Positions 49,735 through 60,992 of a DNA stretch of 64,000 nt are shown piece after piece (within the stretch, counting starts at the first letter, position 1; each line of letters begins with the position of its first letter). This stretch comes from Apostichopus japonicus (taxonomy: Eukaryota > Echinodermata > Holothuroidea > Aspidochirotida > Stichopodidae), in the NCBI RefSeq assembly GCF_037975245.1, contig NC_092576.1, positions 44,509,111 to 44,573,110 of the forward strand. Direction: 5' to 3'. Under the pieces are notes generated by a model, which was given only the letters and a program-made list of their open reading frames with translations, was not told where the DNA came from and searched no databases. The position numbers and the translations under genes were made by a program.

Positions 49735-50425
49735 CATAGGCGTAGGAGGCGCGGCGGAAGTGGCGGAGCTAGGGGTATTGGTCAGGAGGAGCGAGAATGG
49801 TCTGTAGGGGCGCTTTCAACACTATCTAAGCGGAGCGCCACCACTGGTTGGCGCGTAGCGTACAGACAATTTTTGAGTGAAGATACTCCCTAGATCGCCG
49901 GAAATGACCTTTTCCGGGCCTGGCTAATTTGCAGATAAACGAAGAATAAATAGGTGTCATCTCCAAATTACACGAACAAAATGTGACAAATGTCAATAAG
50001 TAGATGAGAGCGCAATAAAAAAGTCAATAATCTAGAATAAGTAAAAAGTGGTAAAGAGCTGAAAAACGCGCCAGCAGTCCATTTGAGTCCGTCAGGGGGG
50101 GGGGGGGCATGCGCCACCCTGACCGTATGGACGCTCCGCCACTGCGCGGCGGGGGTGCAGCCCCTAATTCGCCATTACTAATGTAAAAGAGAGTTTTGAC
50201 ATAATTGGACCTCCATGCTTTTTAAGTTTTTATACATCTACATGAGACATGTCGTTGTTTACATTAGCATCCCGCGGTATACTGCGCAATTTGAACGGAC
50301 CGTACGGTACATGATGGCATGCGATGTATTAACCGATGCTTGCTTATATGATATTGACATGAACACGTTGAACGCGCACTTCGCGCGCGGAAATTTTTGG
50401 TTATTTTTTTAGGCAAGTCGGACAG
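49735..50425. mobile_element. Element nested in copy 1, shared with 61196-61400
   Basis: The sequence interrupts homology between copies 1 and 2 (49735 joins 50430 in the intact version). It begins ATAGGCGTAGGAGGCG and ends near AGGCAAGTCGG. Its 50300-50420 part matches the reverse complement of about 61255-61345. At peptide level both give ACDV-L/I-TDA followed by LNA, so a coding ancestor is possible. Confidence 0.55.
49758..50144. mobile_element. hAT-type MITE, family 1, second copy (387 bp)
   Basis: Ends AAGTGGCGGAGC (49758-49769) and GCTCCGCCACTG (50133-50144) match the 23396 element. The 8-bp TSD CGCGGCGG is perfect (49750-49757 and 50145-50152). The interior aligns with the 23.4-kb copy (TCTAAGCGGAGCGCC, CAGTCCATTTGAGTCCGTCA) with an internal deletion and a G13 tract. 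Confidence 0.92.
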
Positions 50426-50514
50426 TTTTGAGGCTTTTCATCCTGGAACGCCATTTTCATGCTCACTGATATGATGTGATATCTGCTGTTTGCGTCACAA
50501 ATTCGAACAGGCTC

Positions 50515-50830
50515 GTAGCGAGGAATTTGCCAAGGGAGGGCGAAGCCTGTAGGCAAATTATCTCAGCGTAGCGCCACCACAGGTTGGCGCGAAGCGTACA
50601 AGAACATTTTGGCCGAAAATGCCTCCCAGATCGCTGGAAATGGCACTACACAGGACCATTTGTTAGCGCGAAGCGTACAAGCAAATTTTGGCCGAAAATG
50701 TCTCCCAGATCGCTGGAAATGACACTTCCCAGGCCTTGTAAGTTGCATCTAAGCACTTTCTATTTTGAAATTACTTAGCGATATCATTTAAAACAATGCT
50801 GAATGGGGGGGGGGGGGCGGGCGGTCGCCC
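50515..50830. mobile_element. Degenerate MITE with internal ~75-bp duplication
   Basis: Starts CTCGTAGCGAGGAATTTGCC. It contains two tandem copies of a unit with GCGAAGCGTACAAG, TTTTGGCCGAAAATG and TCCCAGATCGCTGGAAATG, and ends in a G-rich tract near 50804-50822. The AGCGCC...GGTTGGCGCG core is shared with the other MITEs. Termini were not matched. Confidence 0.6.
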
Positions 50831-53119
50831 CCATCCCAAAAATCGTCATGTTCCCCAACGACACGATCGAGTTCGAGACCAGCCACAGTTGGTTTCATAG
50901 CACAATTCTACACACGCGTTATGATAGACCATATATAGTATATATATAGATCATTAGTGAGAGAGAAAAATGGAAACGTCAAAAAATGGAGTTGTCGGTG
51001 TAAGGGGTAGGGTGAGTCAAACTTTTACGAAATCATTGATCCGTCACTGGCTACCCTTCAGCGCCGAATGATGTCACTGTTCCTCTTTCTCTTCCCGGTG
51101 TCTTCGCGTTTTTCTTTTACTCCCTCTTTTTCTCCTTTTTCTCTCTTTCTTCTTTTTCTTTTCTCTTCCTTCCTCTCTTCCTCTTCTTTTTTCCCCTCTT
51201 TTTTCCTTTTTTCTTTTTTTTTTCTCTCCTCTTTTTCTTACCCGGGGGGCGCGCGCCCCCAACGCCCCCCCCGGATACGCACCTGTACATGTAGGCTATA
51301 TAATGTAAATATTGATGAACTTTAAATAGTTTATATTGTATCGAACAACCCGTTCTTGTGTAAACCTCTCCGCTGCTACAGCATTGAAAATTATTACGCC
51401 CGGAAATAGACGGCAAAACGGGAAGCTCATTGAAGGGAAATCTTGATAACTCGCGGGAAATCTCACACGCAGGGGAAAAGAATAATGTGGAAACAAGGTT
51501 AGTGAAAGAGCCAAAGAGGAAATACAATTTAAAAAAGACGATAAATAAGAAAAAACAGAAAAACTTACTAGTGTCTGGGACCCAAAATAGACGGGGGGCG
51601 AAGGGCGATTCGCCCTACGAAGTTGAAAAATCGGCCCAGAAAAGAAATCACGAGCGCTAAATAAAAATGCAAATACCACTAAAATCGCCCTCCACATGTA
51701 CTGCTCAGTACAGTTAACGGGCGCCGCACATTTGGAAGATGACATAATACTGTGAAATAAATCACTGAAAAAACTCTGACTGCCGATCCTTTTGTTATAA
51801 TACATATAACAGCTTGGTTTTGTACGTTCGCTCAGACACCACCTAGCTAGCTAAAAAAATATCGGTTCGTCGCGTGATTATTTTCGCACACCCGTGTATT
51901 TGTATTTTTCTCTCCCAGCTAGGTGTTGTGTATCACGGTACTGTGGAAAGAGTGAGCTAATATTGACAGCTCCTGCGATGTTTTCCTAATATACCTAAAA
52001 GGCAGGAGGGAAAAGTTTTTCGTCGTAGTAACGACCATGCAGTCTATCTCGTTACAAAACATCGCGAAATGTCTGACTACTTTTTAATAGGAAAGTCGGG
52101 AAACTATTATCTTAACACACTGTAGCATACGCAAACTGGAGCCTATACCGCAACTTTCTCAGGATTTTCAAAAAGTTCCCAAAATTATTGCAACGATATT
52201 TTCATTAGTTTCCCATGATTTTCAATATATTAGTATCATTAGAGTAGTGTAGTGCTGTAGCTGATGAATATTATTCCAGATTAAAACTGACCATTGTGTA
52301 CATTTTATGAACAGTACGCAGGGGCGTATCCAGGATTTTCTAACCAGGGGGGCGCGAATTACTATCTAAGCGGAGCGCCACCTTCAGTTGGCGCGCAGCG
52401 TGCAAGAAAATGTCTGGGTTTGATACCCCTCAGATCACCGGAAATGGCACTTCTCGGGCTTGAAATGACCAACCAGATGTACACTTTTGCCTGAGAACCA
52501 AGTATTGCCCAATAGTTTTTTTTTTTTTTTTTTTCCATAAATAACCTTATTGAAGATTGTCACCAGTCACACATCATGTTCGACCTCATCGCATCTCCTG
52601 TAGATCATTTGCTTTTTGTAGGTGATTCTACGTCGCGGCTACAATACCCCGTCAGCCCCACTTTTCAAGGTTTTAAGCCCATTATTTGTTCAGAATTTGA
52701 AAATTCACAATTCTTGTGAATAAATTCACTTCAAAACATACCCATAATGTTGCACAAAGTTTCATCTATGGACAACCAATATAGAAAAACCTCCTTCAAC
52801 CCCTAACAGACCGGTCAAAATTGCACGAGTGGAGAGTAGTGTGATGAAGAATGGTGGTCAGGGAACTTTCGAAAGTTCAGACACAGTTAATTTATTGGTG
52901 TATAAATATTAAAACCTCTTCTAACGGCTACTATAAAACTTCGTTGAAGGAATTGAAATACCAGATATTTCCGAAACCGAACACCACACACATCTACAGT
53001 TTGGAGGCTGTTCATCATTTTCATGCTAATTGATATGATGTGATATCTGCTGTTTGCTTTAAAAATTCGAATAATTGAAATGAGGCTGAAATAAATAACT
53101 ATTATCTGTTTATTATGCA

Positions 53120-53560
53120 GTGCTCCACCAGTGGCGTAGCGATGAGCCTGGGGGTGGGCTCCTGGCCCAATGGGGCCCCCTATCAGGAGGTCCAAGCAAG
53201 GGGCGTCCGCAGAAATGTTTACAAGGTTACACACTACTTGATGCTATCTAAGCGGAAGGCAACCATCGGTTGGCGCGGAGCGTACCATGATTTTTTTTTT
53301 GCCCAAAAAAATACACCTAGATCGTCGGAAAAGACATTTCCCGTTCAAGTTGCATTTACATCGGTTATTTTGAGTTCTCATGTCTTAAGATTTTGACTTT
53401 CAATAATTTCAGTGATTCATCATCGGTACGTATGCAATGAACAAAACTAGAGAACTGTTTGTTGGGTGAAATCATTGAAATGTCAAATGCTTAACTTTCT
53501 TTTCAAATTTGTGATTTTCCAGGGGAGTGGGCAAGCCCCCCCCCCCCTACTGTATGGAGT
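53120..53560. mobile_element. Degenerate MITE inside copy 2
   Basis: Opens CAGTGGCGTAGCGATGAGCC and carries the shared core (CTATCTAAGCGGAAGGC, GGTTGGCGCGGAGCGTAC, TAGATCGTCGGAAAAG). It ends near a C12 tract and CTACTG at about 53550. No target duplication was found, so the boundaries are approximate. Confidence 0.55.
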
Positions 53561-54410
53561 ATAACGGAGGCTGCTGTACAGATACAGTAATCAAACCTAA
53601 GCATAGGTCTAATTTCGGCTGAAACTTTGTCTCCATCTAATCCTAACTTCCTGTGCTTTCTACTTACCAGATACACCGATTATCGTTATTCTTACATTTT
53701 ATTATTATATTTATATCCTTCTCTTTCAAATGAACGCAGTTTCAAGTCTGTTGGGTGTTGGGTTATTGTTTTAGATTTTTTTCAAAAAATCATATGTCCC
53801 GATGCTGTACTCAGTACAACATTGGCTGCAATTGGGTTTTAAATTATATACTTTGTTTTCATTATAATAATAAATAACACAAATATAGCTCGATACAGAC
53901 ATTAATACCCAATCAGCCCATGATCATGATGTCCGTATTCCGTATCACGTGAAAATATGAATATTGTCTTGGTCAGTCTTACATGAGTTTTTCTTTCTCA
54001 GTAAAACGGGCCCTCCCTATCCAAAGAGGTATCCTTTTTCTGTGCATCAGTATGGCGGAGCCACCTTTTGGTCGGGGCCACCGGCTCAGCACGGTCCGTA
54101 GGAGTTACGCTACTTTGCCCCACATTATTTTCATTTCGAAAGACGCACATTTTCAAGTTCATTACACACTGAAGGCTTCGATTCTCTATCTGCCTATAGT
54201 TTAGGGCAGATCTTAGGATTTTCATCCCTAGATATCGCTAGATATTGCTAGATATCCATACAGTACAGTGCCCTTGGGATTTTTGGATTTTGTCGGGACC
54301 TGATCTTGGGAAATTGCAAGTCGGGAGTGGTCACACTCCATGTAGGTCAGTGCACGACCTCTAGACGTCACTAATGCACAACCCGATCATTTGTTATGGA
54401 TGAAGTGGTG

Positions 54411-54768
54411 CAGTGGCGTAGGAAGGTACTTTTGAGAGGGGGGCTGAAGACTGATGGCCGGCCTGGGGAGGGGTCTAAGGGGAGGGGGTGTCCCCCTCCC
54501 GTTTGGAATTTTTTGGCATTTCCAGGTGGCCTCAGATGCAATTTGGTGCAATATAGCACACTTCAACACCCACTCCATTTTGTAAAGAATTTTGCATTTT
54601 CACCTGGCCTTAGATGCAATTTGGTGCTTCAAATGAGATTTTTTTCTCATTTGGAAATGAAAAAGGGGTTTCTGACTTGCGGAGCGGGGGGGGGGGCGGA
54701 ACGGTACTCCCCCCATATTTTTCACTGGGGGGCTGGCGCCCCCCAGCCCCCCGGTTCCTACGCCCTTG
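54411..54768. mobile_element. hAT-type MITE, family 2 (358 bp)
   Basis: CAGTGGCGTAGGAA (54411-54424) and TTCCTACGCCCTTG (54755-54768) are inverted at 12 of 14 positions. AAGTGGTG is duplicated perfectly outside (54403-54410 and 54769-54776). The interior has two loose copies of a TGCATTT(C)...CCTGGCC/TTAGATGCAATTTGGTGC block. The ends differ from family 1 after CAGTGGCG. Confidence 0.92.
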
Positions 54769-55569
54769 AAGTGGTGTGTTGCCGGATTTGTTAAGGTCTT
54801 GGTACTATTGGCGAAGGTTATTAATTAAGTTTCGTAACTCATCGGGAAGCGATTAGTGGGGTGGGGCGTAGGGTTGTGGGCGGGCGTTTTCATGCAGATG
54901 GGAACAATCTCAAGAAGTGATGGGTGGGTCCGCCCCCCCCTCTGCCCCGCTCATGATACGCCCTGGATCCACTACATGATATTCACAGGAGACGTGCTCA
55001 ATTCTCCAATCGCATGCGGAATTTATGTGTCGATTCATTGTAAGAGTTACGGTACTAGGTTTGGGGTAACGATTATCATTCAGGTCGGACTGTATAACAT
55101 TTTATCTCTGGATGGCAGTGTTGCATCGAAGGACATAGGTCATAGGTCTAGTGCAGTTCGCATATAGATCCTGGTCTAATACCGAAATGCGTCATGTTCC
55201 CCAACGACTTGGTCGAATTCGAGACCAGCCACAGTTGGTTTCATCATGGAGGTCTGTTTTTACCTCCATGGTTTCATAGCACAATTGTACAATTGATTAA
55301 GGCGTCCATACACACACACACATACCCGTTATGATAGACCATATATGTAATTATGTAATTATGACTGTTCCTCTTCTCTTTCCGGTGTCTTGTCGTTAAT
55401 CTTCTACTCCCTCCTTTCTCCTTTTTCTCTCTTTCCTCTTTTTCTTTTCCCTTCCTTCCTCCTCTCCCCCCCTCTTTTCCCCTTTTTTCTTCTCTTTTTT
55501 TTCTCTCCTCTTTTTCTTACCCGGGGGCGCGCGCCCCCAACACCCACCTGGATACGCGCCTGGTACGTA

Positions 55570-56160
55570 ACTTTTTAATTATGGGTCGCCATGATTAAAA
55601 GAATCAAGTAGGGTGAAAACGACAGGCTAGGCATGGTCCTACCACGGGCCCTAAGGCAAGCCCATGGACCCCATCTATAACTGTGTCGCGCTGCCTGCAG
55701 ACTGACGCCTTCGGCGTTAGTATAGTATCACCCACAAAGTTCAGTGATTTGTTTTAACCCCAGGCTCATCCCTGTATATGGATGAAATTAACAGAATAAA
55801 GGCATAGCCTGCCTATACTTAACAAGATACACAGTAGGCTATTTTATAGTACATAACATAGACACTCTGTTAGACCAAAACTGAGCCTCGATCCTGTGAT
55901 CAAAATGGAAAACTTTTCAGTTGGCTACAACGGTGTGTCTGGGGGATCAGATAAGGGGAAAGAGAAGCAGAAGAAGGGGAAACATGTGGTGAATAAGGAG
56001 TCCACTATCAAACGTTATTATTTGGGTGTTGAAATAAAGAGAGTGTATTGGTGTAACATCTTGAAAATGTATTACCTTTGTTTTTAGTCTTAGTCAATGG
56101 TAGGTCTACTTTTATAGTAATTAATTTTACCGATAAAATGTTGTAAAATTTAATCAATTT
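55570..56160 (+). other. Mostly gene-free; one small ORF
   Basis: ATG at 55905 (ATCAAAATGG, good Kozak) opens MENFSVGYNGVSGGSDKGK..., a lysine-rich frame of 60 codons ending at 56087. No splice partner or homologue was recognised, so it is only noted. A CTTCGGCG hairpin-like word lies near 55707. Confidence 0.2.
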
Positions 56161-56298
56161 GTAGCTACAATTTATACAGGAGAACCAGCCCTCGCAACAC
56201 CAAAAAAAAGCCCCCGTCATCAGTAAAACAGCCCTCGTAAAAAAATTTGCTTGTGCTGAAAAGAACCCTCGTCACCCAAAAAATATTTTGAGCCCTGC
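56160..56298. mobile_element. Orphan hAT-like end
   Basis: Four spaced (A)GCCC(T/C)CGT-type words (AGCCCTCGCAACA, AGCCCCCGTCATC, AGCCCTCGTAAAA, AACCCTCGTCACC) lead to TTTTGAGCCCTG at 56287-56298. Read on the minus strand this is CAGGGCTCAAAA, like the 14778 element's end. No matching opposite end was seen. Confidence 0.4.
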
Positions 56299-56789
56299 AG
56301 TTTGCGATGTTTGTTTATATTACATAATGATAATTGATATGGTACAATGTGACAGCCGGGGTATAGATTTATAATAAATTATGATCAGAGTGGTTTGATT
56401 ACGTGAGATGAGACTACTTTGAGTATTGTCAAGGTAAGAACTCAAGAAACTGACACACTAAAACAGTTTGTTTAAAAAATTATATTTATTAGCTTTTTAA
56501 GTTCATATTAGCACTGGTCTTCAACGATCGCAAGTTGTTTTAATCGCCAAAAAGGTACACCAAATGGCGCAAATTGCATCCTCATTTGTAAAAAATCTCT
56601 AGCTTCTGATTGGGGCACATCCCCCCTCCGACACCCACCTGCGGCGCGATGGCTGCTTCGCAGCCATATGGTTCGCGGGAAATGATACCTTTCTTGCCGG
56701 GAAAAAAAAATATTGTTAACAGCCCTCTATTAATTTAGGTTTATTTTTTTCATAAAAGGGGTCTCCCTGTTTAGATCACATCAGTGAAA

Positions 56790-57920
56790 GCAGTGTGGTG
56801 TGACAAACAATAAATGCTCTTCTGAAATGACCATTGACCTCAACAACAGGCTTATTGCACTAAATTTGATAGATACATCAACATACTAAATATGACATTT
56901 GTCCTTTTTGAAATGTTGTGTAAAACTTGGTTCTTACAATTTGATCCCTAATGAGCTCAAACGACGATTGACCTCCGCCCACAACATTAGGCTTCTTGTA
57001 CTCAATGTGGTACAATAATACCATATATGCGATCTGTCCAAGTTTCCCTTGCGATATTATGAATAGGTGCGTTTGTGTATAGAGCCAGGTAAGAGGAGAG
57101 TGAAGAAATTGTTTGGAATTTGTTGACTTCAAATGACCTTTGACCTCCATCAAAATCGATAAAAGGCTCCGAAGTTAAATTTGATACCATACATGTACAA
57201 ACCAAATATGAGATTTGCCCAAGGTTCCCTTCTTGCTATATCATGTTTACAGGGCTTTCGTAATTTGACCTGTTGACTCCAAATGACCTTTGGGGTCAAC
57301 TAAAAGCAATATTAGGCCCTCTTAAATTTGATATGATTCATCTACAAACAAAATATGAGATCAGTCCAAGCTTCCTTCCTTACAATATCATGTTAACAAG
57401 GTTTATACAATTTTTCTTTTGACCTCTACCAAAAACAATAGGCGTCTTGTACTCAATGTGCTGCTTCTACACACCAAATATGAGGTATGCTCCTGCTCAC
57501 CTTCTTGAGATATCGTGTTTACAAGGTTCCTACAATTTGACCCAATGACCTTTGACCTCTTTGTACTTAATGTGGTTCATTTACATACTATATATGAGAT
57601 CTGTTCGAGCTTACCTTCTTGAAATATCGTGTTTACAATGTTTTCACAGTTTGACCCCTGGTGACCACTAATGACATTTGACCTCCAAAAAAGCAATAGG
57701 CTTCTTGTACTACAGTGGTTCTTCTACACATTCAAGATGAGATTGGTCCAACCTTCCCTTTTTCAGATATCGTGTTTACAAGATATAGTTTTTACAAGCT
57801 GGGCGTCACAAACGCACACCTTCACGCCCGCGCGCACATACATATGCCATCATGAATGCAAAGGTTATCATCGAAATAAACAAAAACTTAAGTTCTCTGA
57901 CACTTAACACAAGGACAAAT
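56790..57920 (-). repeat. DR1-carrying dispersed repeat, copy 2 (inverted)
   Basis: Reverse-complement copy of 18180-19090. The shared leader lies at about 57780-57905 (GCTGGGCGTCACAAACGCAC, CATCATGAATGCAAAGGTTA) and about seven units run leftward. TGACCTTTGACCT (a perfect DR1 on the minus strand) occurs at 57134-57146 and 57546-57558, and degenerate versions lie near 56828, 56965, 57283, 57415 and 57670. Confidence 0.85.
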
Positions 57921-57944
57921 GACGAGGCTTTTCCCGTCACATCA

Positions 57945-58110
57945 ATGATGTTGGTCACGTGCTTGGTTGAAATATCAGTAAAGTTAAATCTAAATGACCT
58001 CAATGTTTAATACAGTGACGACGTAAGTTTTGGGAGCAAAAAATAAGTATCGGTCAGAAGTGTATTACAAAGTGTTTGTTTAATATTTTCATTGTTCAAA
58101 AAGTAAAAAT
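57945..58110. repeat. Dispersed repeat pair, member 1
   Basis: GGTCACGTGCTTGGTTGAAA, TACAGTGACGACGTAA and TATTACAAAGTGTTTG match, in the same order, TACAGTGACGGCGTAA and TATTACAAAGCG at about 60490-60640. Both members follow repeats described here and may be flanking remnants of one larger unit. Confidence 0.6.
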
Positions 58111-59200
58111 TGATTGCACTATTGTTACAATGACGGTACAATCACTTTGAAACATATTTTGTTTACAATACAAAGTTTGTATGGGGTATGGATTTCGATT
58201 TCGTGCAATTATTATCAGTAGGTCTGCAATGCTTAGCAGGATTTAAAGTTCGTTCTCAATAAACAATCATTATCAAATGAATATACTTTTCGAAATAATT
58301 TCGTTATTATTATCGACAATAAAATAATGTATTACTTTGTGGCGGCACACATTACATATTAAATAATATCTTTCAATATTAAAATTACTTGGTTGGCTTA
58401 GTGTTCTACGATATTTGATATTTCTGGTAAGTTCCGAGATACACATATTTATAGACAAACCGAGGTGATAATGATAATAGCCTATTGTCATATGATCATT
58501 CCAGGGAATTATATTTAATATCCTAGATTTGATTGGATGCTATTAAGCTTACCATTTTAGGGTTATCTACTTAGCTCGCACAATGCTTTATACACAAAGT
58601 AAATACGATTTTAACTATCTACTTATCATTATTTAGCTCTTTGTTTACCACGCATAATACTTCTTCTCAAAACGAACTTAATGACCGTGCTATTTGTTTT
58701 TCTGCTAAAAAAGTAAAACACATTTGAGAAAATGCAACTGTGAAACGCATGATGCCGACAATCCAGCAGTGTCCGTTTATGCAAGGCGTTTAATAACGTA
58801 ATTGAAAAGTCTGGAGCTAAACAATGGGAATCATAAAACAATGTTTATTCAAATATACATTCACTTCCTTCTACCTATAGTTAAATTGAGAGCTACACAA
58901 TAATATGTTATCTAGTCAGACTCCTACCAATGAGAAGTGCTACTTCAAGAAGATAAACTGAACATAACAAGAATCATTCCTTCCTTAATACGTATTCATA
59001 ACTTTGTGTTGTCTATAAACCCTCCTTTATTCAAACTTCTTTCAACAGGTTTATATTAGAGCAAGATGGGATACATTAAACACCAATAAAAGCAAGTTTG
59101 CTCATTTAAAGTAAAACTTACAAAGAATAACCAAAAATAAGGTCGAATGATGATTCGTAGTCACTGCTGTACATCTACTGACCTACTTAATGTCTGTTTC
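58111..59200. other. No gene seen
   Basis: AT-rich sequence without splice-supported exons or identifiable element ends. Confidence 0.4.
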
Positions 59201-59295
59201 CATGGTGCCAGGTCGATAACGCGGACACCGCGGAAACCGATAAACCGAGTTCTGTTATCGAGATACCGGGTTCGCTCTCAACGGTTTCCGCTCTG

Positions 59296-59321
59296 TCGAC
59301 CTTGCTATATAGCAAGGTCGA
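59296..59321. repeat. Perfect 26-bp palindrome
   Basis: TCGACCTTGCTAT followed at once by its reverse complement ATAGCAAGGTCGA. Upstream, 59212-59292 forms a looser foldback (GCGGAAACCG against CGGTTTCCGC). The right arm also supplies the GCAAGGTCGAAAAC that starts the following tandem array. Confidence 0.9.
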
Positions 59322-60465
59322 AAACGTGGAAAGCGCGCAAAGAAGAGGAATTTGTCAAGGGAGGGTGACGAATTTTTTTGGGCGTATTTCAGCCTATATA
59401 TGCCAGGAGGGGTGGGAAAGGGCTTAGGTATTTTTATTTAACTAAATGCAGGTGGAAAACGGGGAAATGTTTTTTTACAAAATGAATGGCAAAAATAGAG
59501 GGTTTTGTCAAGGGATGGTGAAGAGTTTTCGGCGCATTTCAGTCAATATGCGCCAGGAAGGTTATGGGGTTGTAGGCTTTTTTCTCTAAATGCAGGTCGG
59601 AAACGCGAAAATGTTTTTTTTTTCAGTGGCGAAACTAGATGATTTTTCAAGGGAGGGTGAAATAGTGTTTCAAGCGCATTTCAGCTGTCATGCGCCAAAA
59701 AGAAGTGGGGGTTTAATATGTTACTTTTTTTACTTAATGCAGGTCGAAAACGCAAACATGTTTTTTACAATTTTGCGAAATTGCTTTTTAAGGAGTGTTA
59801 GCTCAGTGGTTAACGCCGGTGCCTTCCAATCATAAGGTCCCGAGTTCGAGTCACTTCAAGATTAATGTATGTCGTTCAGTTAGAGACTTGTTGACAATTG
59901 ACAATTCATAATCATGGATGTTAAATATAAATCTAAGAGGCTGACTTCGGTCAGCCTGTGGCGTTGATAAGCCAAAGATGGCTTCTTCGCGAGTTCCTGC
60001 TTGCAGGAGGATCTAAAATACATACATACATACAATGGCGAGACTATAGGATTATGTCCAGGGAGGGTTAAGAGCTTTCGGCGCATTTCAGTCTATATGC
60101 GCCAGCGAAGGTGTGGGAAGGTGGGCTGAGGATTTGTTTCACTAAATGCATGTCGAAAACACGAAAATGTTTTTAACAAAGGCGGAAATAGAGGAGTTTG
60201 CTAAGGGAGAGAAAAGAAGTGTTTTTAGCCGGCGAAATTTCAGCCAATATGCGCCAGCAAAAGTGTGGGGAGGTGAGTTGAGGCTTTCTCACTAAATGCA
60301 GGCTGAACACGTGGAATGTTTATAACAAAGGCGAAACTAGAGGAGTTTGCTAAGGGAGGGAAAATGAGTGTTTTTGGCAGGCAAATTCCAGCTAATATGC
60401 GCCAGGAAGGGGTGAGGAGGGAGGTTGATGCTTTATTGACTAAATGCAGGTCGAAAACGATAACA
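59312..60465. repeat. ~143-bp tandem array, interrupted by a SINE
   Basis: Units start GCAGGTCGAAAACGCG-like near 59312, 59448, 59592, 59741, 60148, 60299 and 60445. Each has GGCGAAACTAGAGGA, AAGGGAGGGTGAAG and a hairpin, GGCGCAT...ATGCGCC, around a 10-nt loop. The long 59741-60148 step is explained by the SINE at 59790-60034. Confidence 0.9.
59790..60034 (+). mobile_element. tRNA-derived SINE
   Basis: The head is tRNA-like: A box TTAGCTCAGTGGTTAACG (59798-59815) and B box GAGTTCGAGTC (59842-59852), the Pol III internal promoter. The body includes a GGCTGAC-TTCG-GTCAGCC hairpin (59939-59956) and TCCTGCTTGCAGGA. The tail is (CATA)n. It splits one unit of the host array; the split halves (CAATTTTGCGAAATTG and CAATGGCGAGACTATAG) look like a diverged target duplication. 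Confidence 0.85.
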
Positions 60466-60474
60466 TATGATTAT

Positions 60475-60650
60475 TCATCATGATTGGCTGGTCACGTGAC
60501 TGTTTGAAATATCAATAAACTCAAACTAAAAATATGTCAATGTTTTATACAGTGACGGCGTAAATATCAAACTTGGGAGAAAAAAAACAATATTGGTACG
60601 GTAAGAAATATATTACAAAGCGTTAGGAATTCTTTTCAATCTTTGTATCA
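60475..60650. repeat. Dispersed repeat pair, member 2
   Basis: Same word order as 57945-58110 (GGTCACGTGACTGTTTGAAA, TACAGTGACGGCGTAA, ATATTACAAAGCG), directly following the 143-bp array. Confidence 0.6.
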
Positions 60651-60937
60651 ATATCGAGAGAGAACGCTGGACATTTTACGAAGAGTACTATTTTAGCATA
60701 GTTCGTGTAAAAGTTGGAAATGTCTGGTCGATGTGCGACCGACTGAATGCAATAACCACAGATCTATAATACCTGTATTACCAGTAACACAACACATCTC
60801 CTTTGGATTCTTTTCTGTTTTTGTTTCATTTTCCTTTCCTTCTATTTTTACTTGGCGACCACGTGACTATCACAATATACTGATATACACTTCTAATCAG
60901 CTCTACAGTGGACATTGGAAACAATATTTGTTTTTCG

Positions 60938-60992
60938 TGCGTACGTAAAATACTACGTACGTACGTCATATGTATTACTTACGTACGTGATA
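60938..60992. repeat. Short ACGTACGT cluster
   Basis: CGTGCGTACGTAAAATACTA, CGTACGTACGTCATATG and TTACGTACGTGATAATG follow one another. This is the same motif vocabulary as the array at 63.2-63.8 kb. Confidence 0.8.

Larger units (their letters stand above)
49070..51285. mobile_element. DNA transposon with 16-bp TIRs and 5-bp TSD, copy 1
   Basis: The left end is CAGGCGCGTATCCAGG (49070-49085); the right end CCCGGATACGCACCTG (51270-51285) is its inverted complement at 14 of 16 positions. TACAT lies directly outside both ends (49065-49069 and 51286-51290). The left half (49086-49735) matches 52335-52985 of copy 2. A C/T-rich right arm (about 51080-51245) ending TTACCCGGGGGGCGCGC matches 55380-55530 of copy 2. 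The middle is invaded by other elements, including the MITE at 49758-50144. No transposase frame is visible. Confidence 0.87.
52319..55562. mobile_element. DNA transposon with 16-bp TIRs and 5-bp TSD, copy 2
   Basis: Left end CAGGGGCGTATCCAGG (52319-52334) and right end CCTGGATACGCGCCTG (55547-55562) are inverted complements at 15 of 16 positions. GTACG flanks both sides (52314-52318 and 55563-55567). The interior matches copy 1 at both arms. In between it is loaded with later insertions, including 53120-53560 and the MITE at 54411-54768. A T20 tract lies near 52517. Confidence 0.88.

Noticed and set aside
51068-51527. Serine/phenylalanine-rich and lysine/arginine-rich frames on both strands
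   Set aside because: They read through the pyrimidine-rich arm of the transposon; pure composition effect.
55390-55578. 62-aa Leu/Phe/Ser-rich frame
   Set aside because: Same pyrimidine-rich arm in the second transposon copy.
59791-59860. Functional tRNA gene
   Set aside because: A and B boxes are present, but the acceptor and anticodon stems do not pair well and a SINE body and CATA tail follow.
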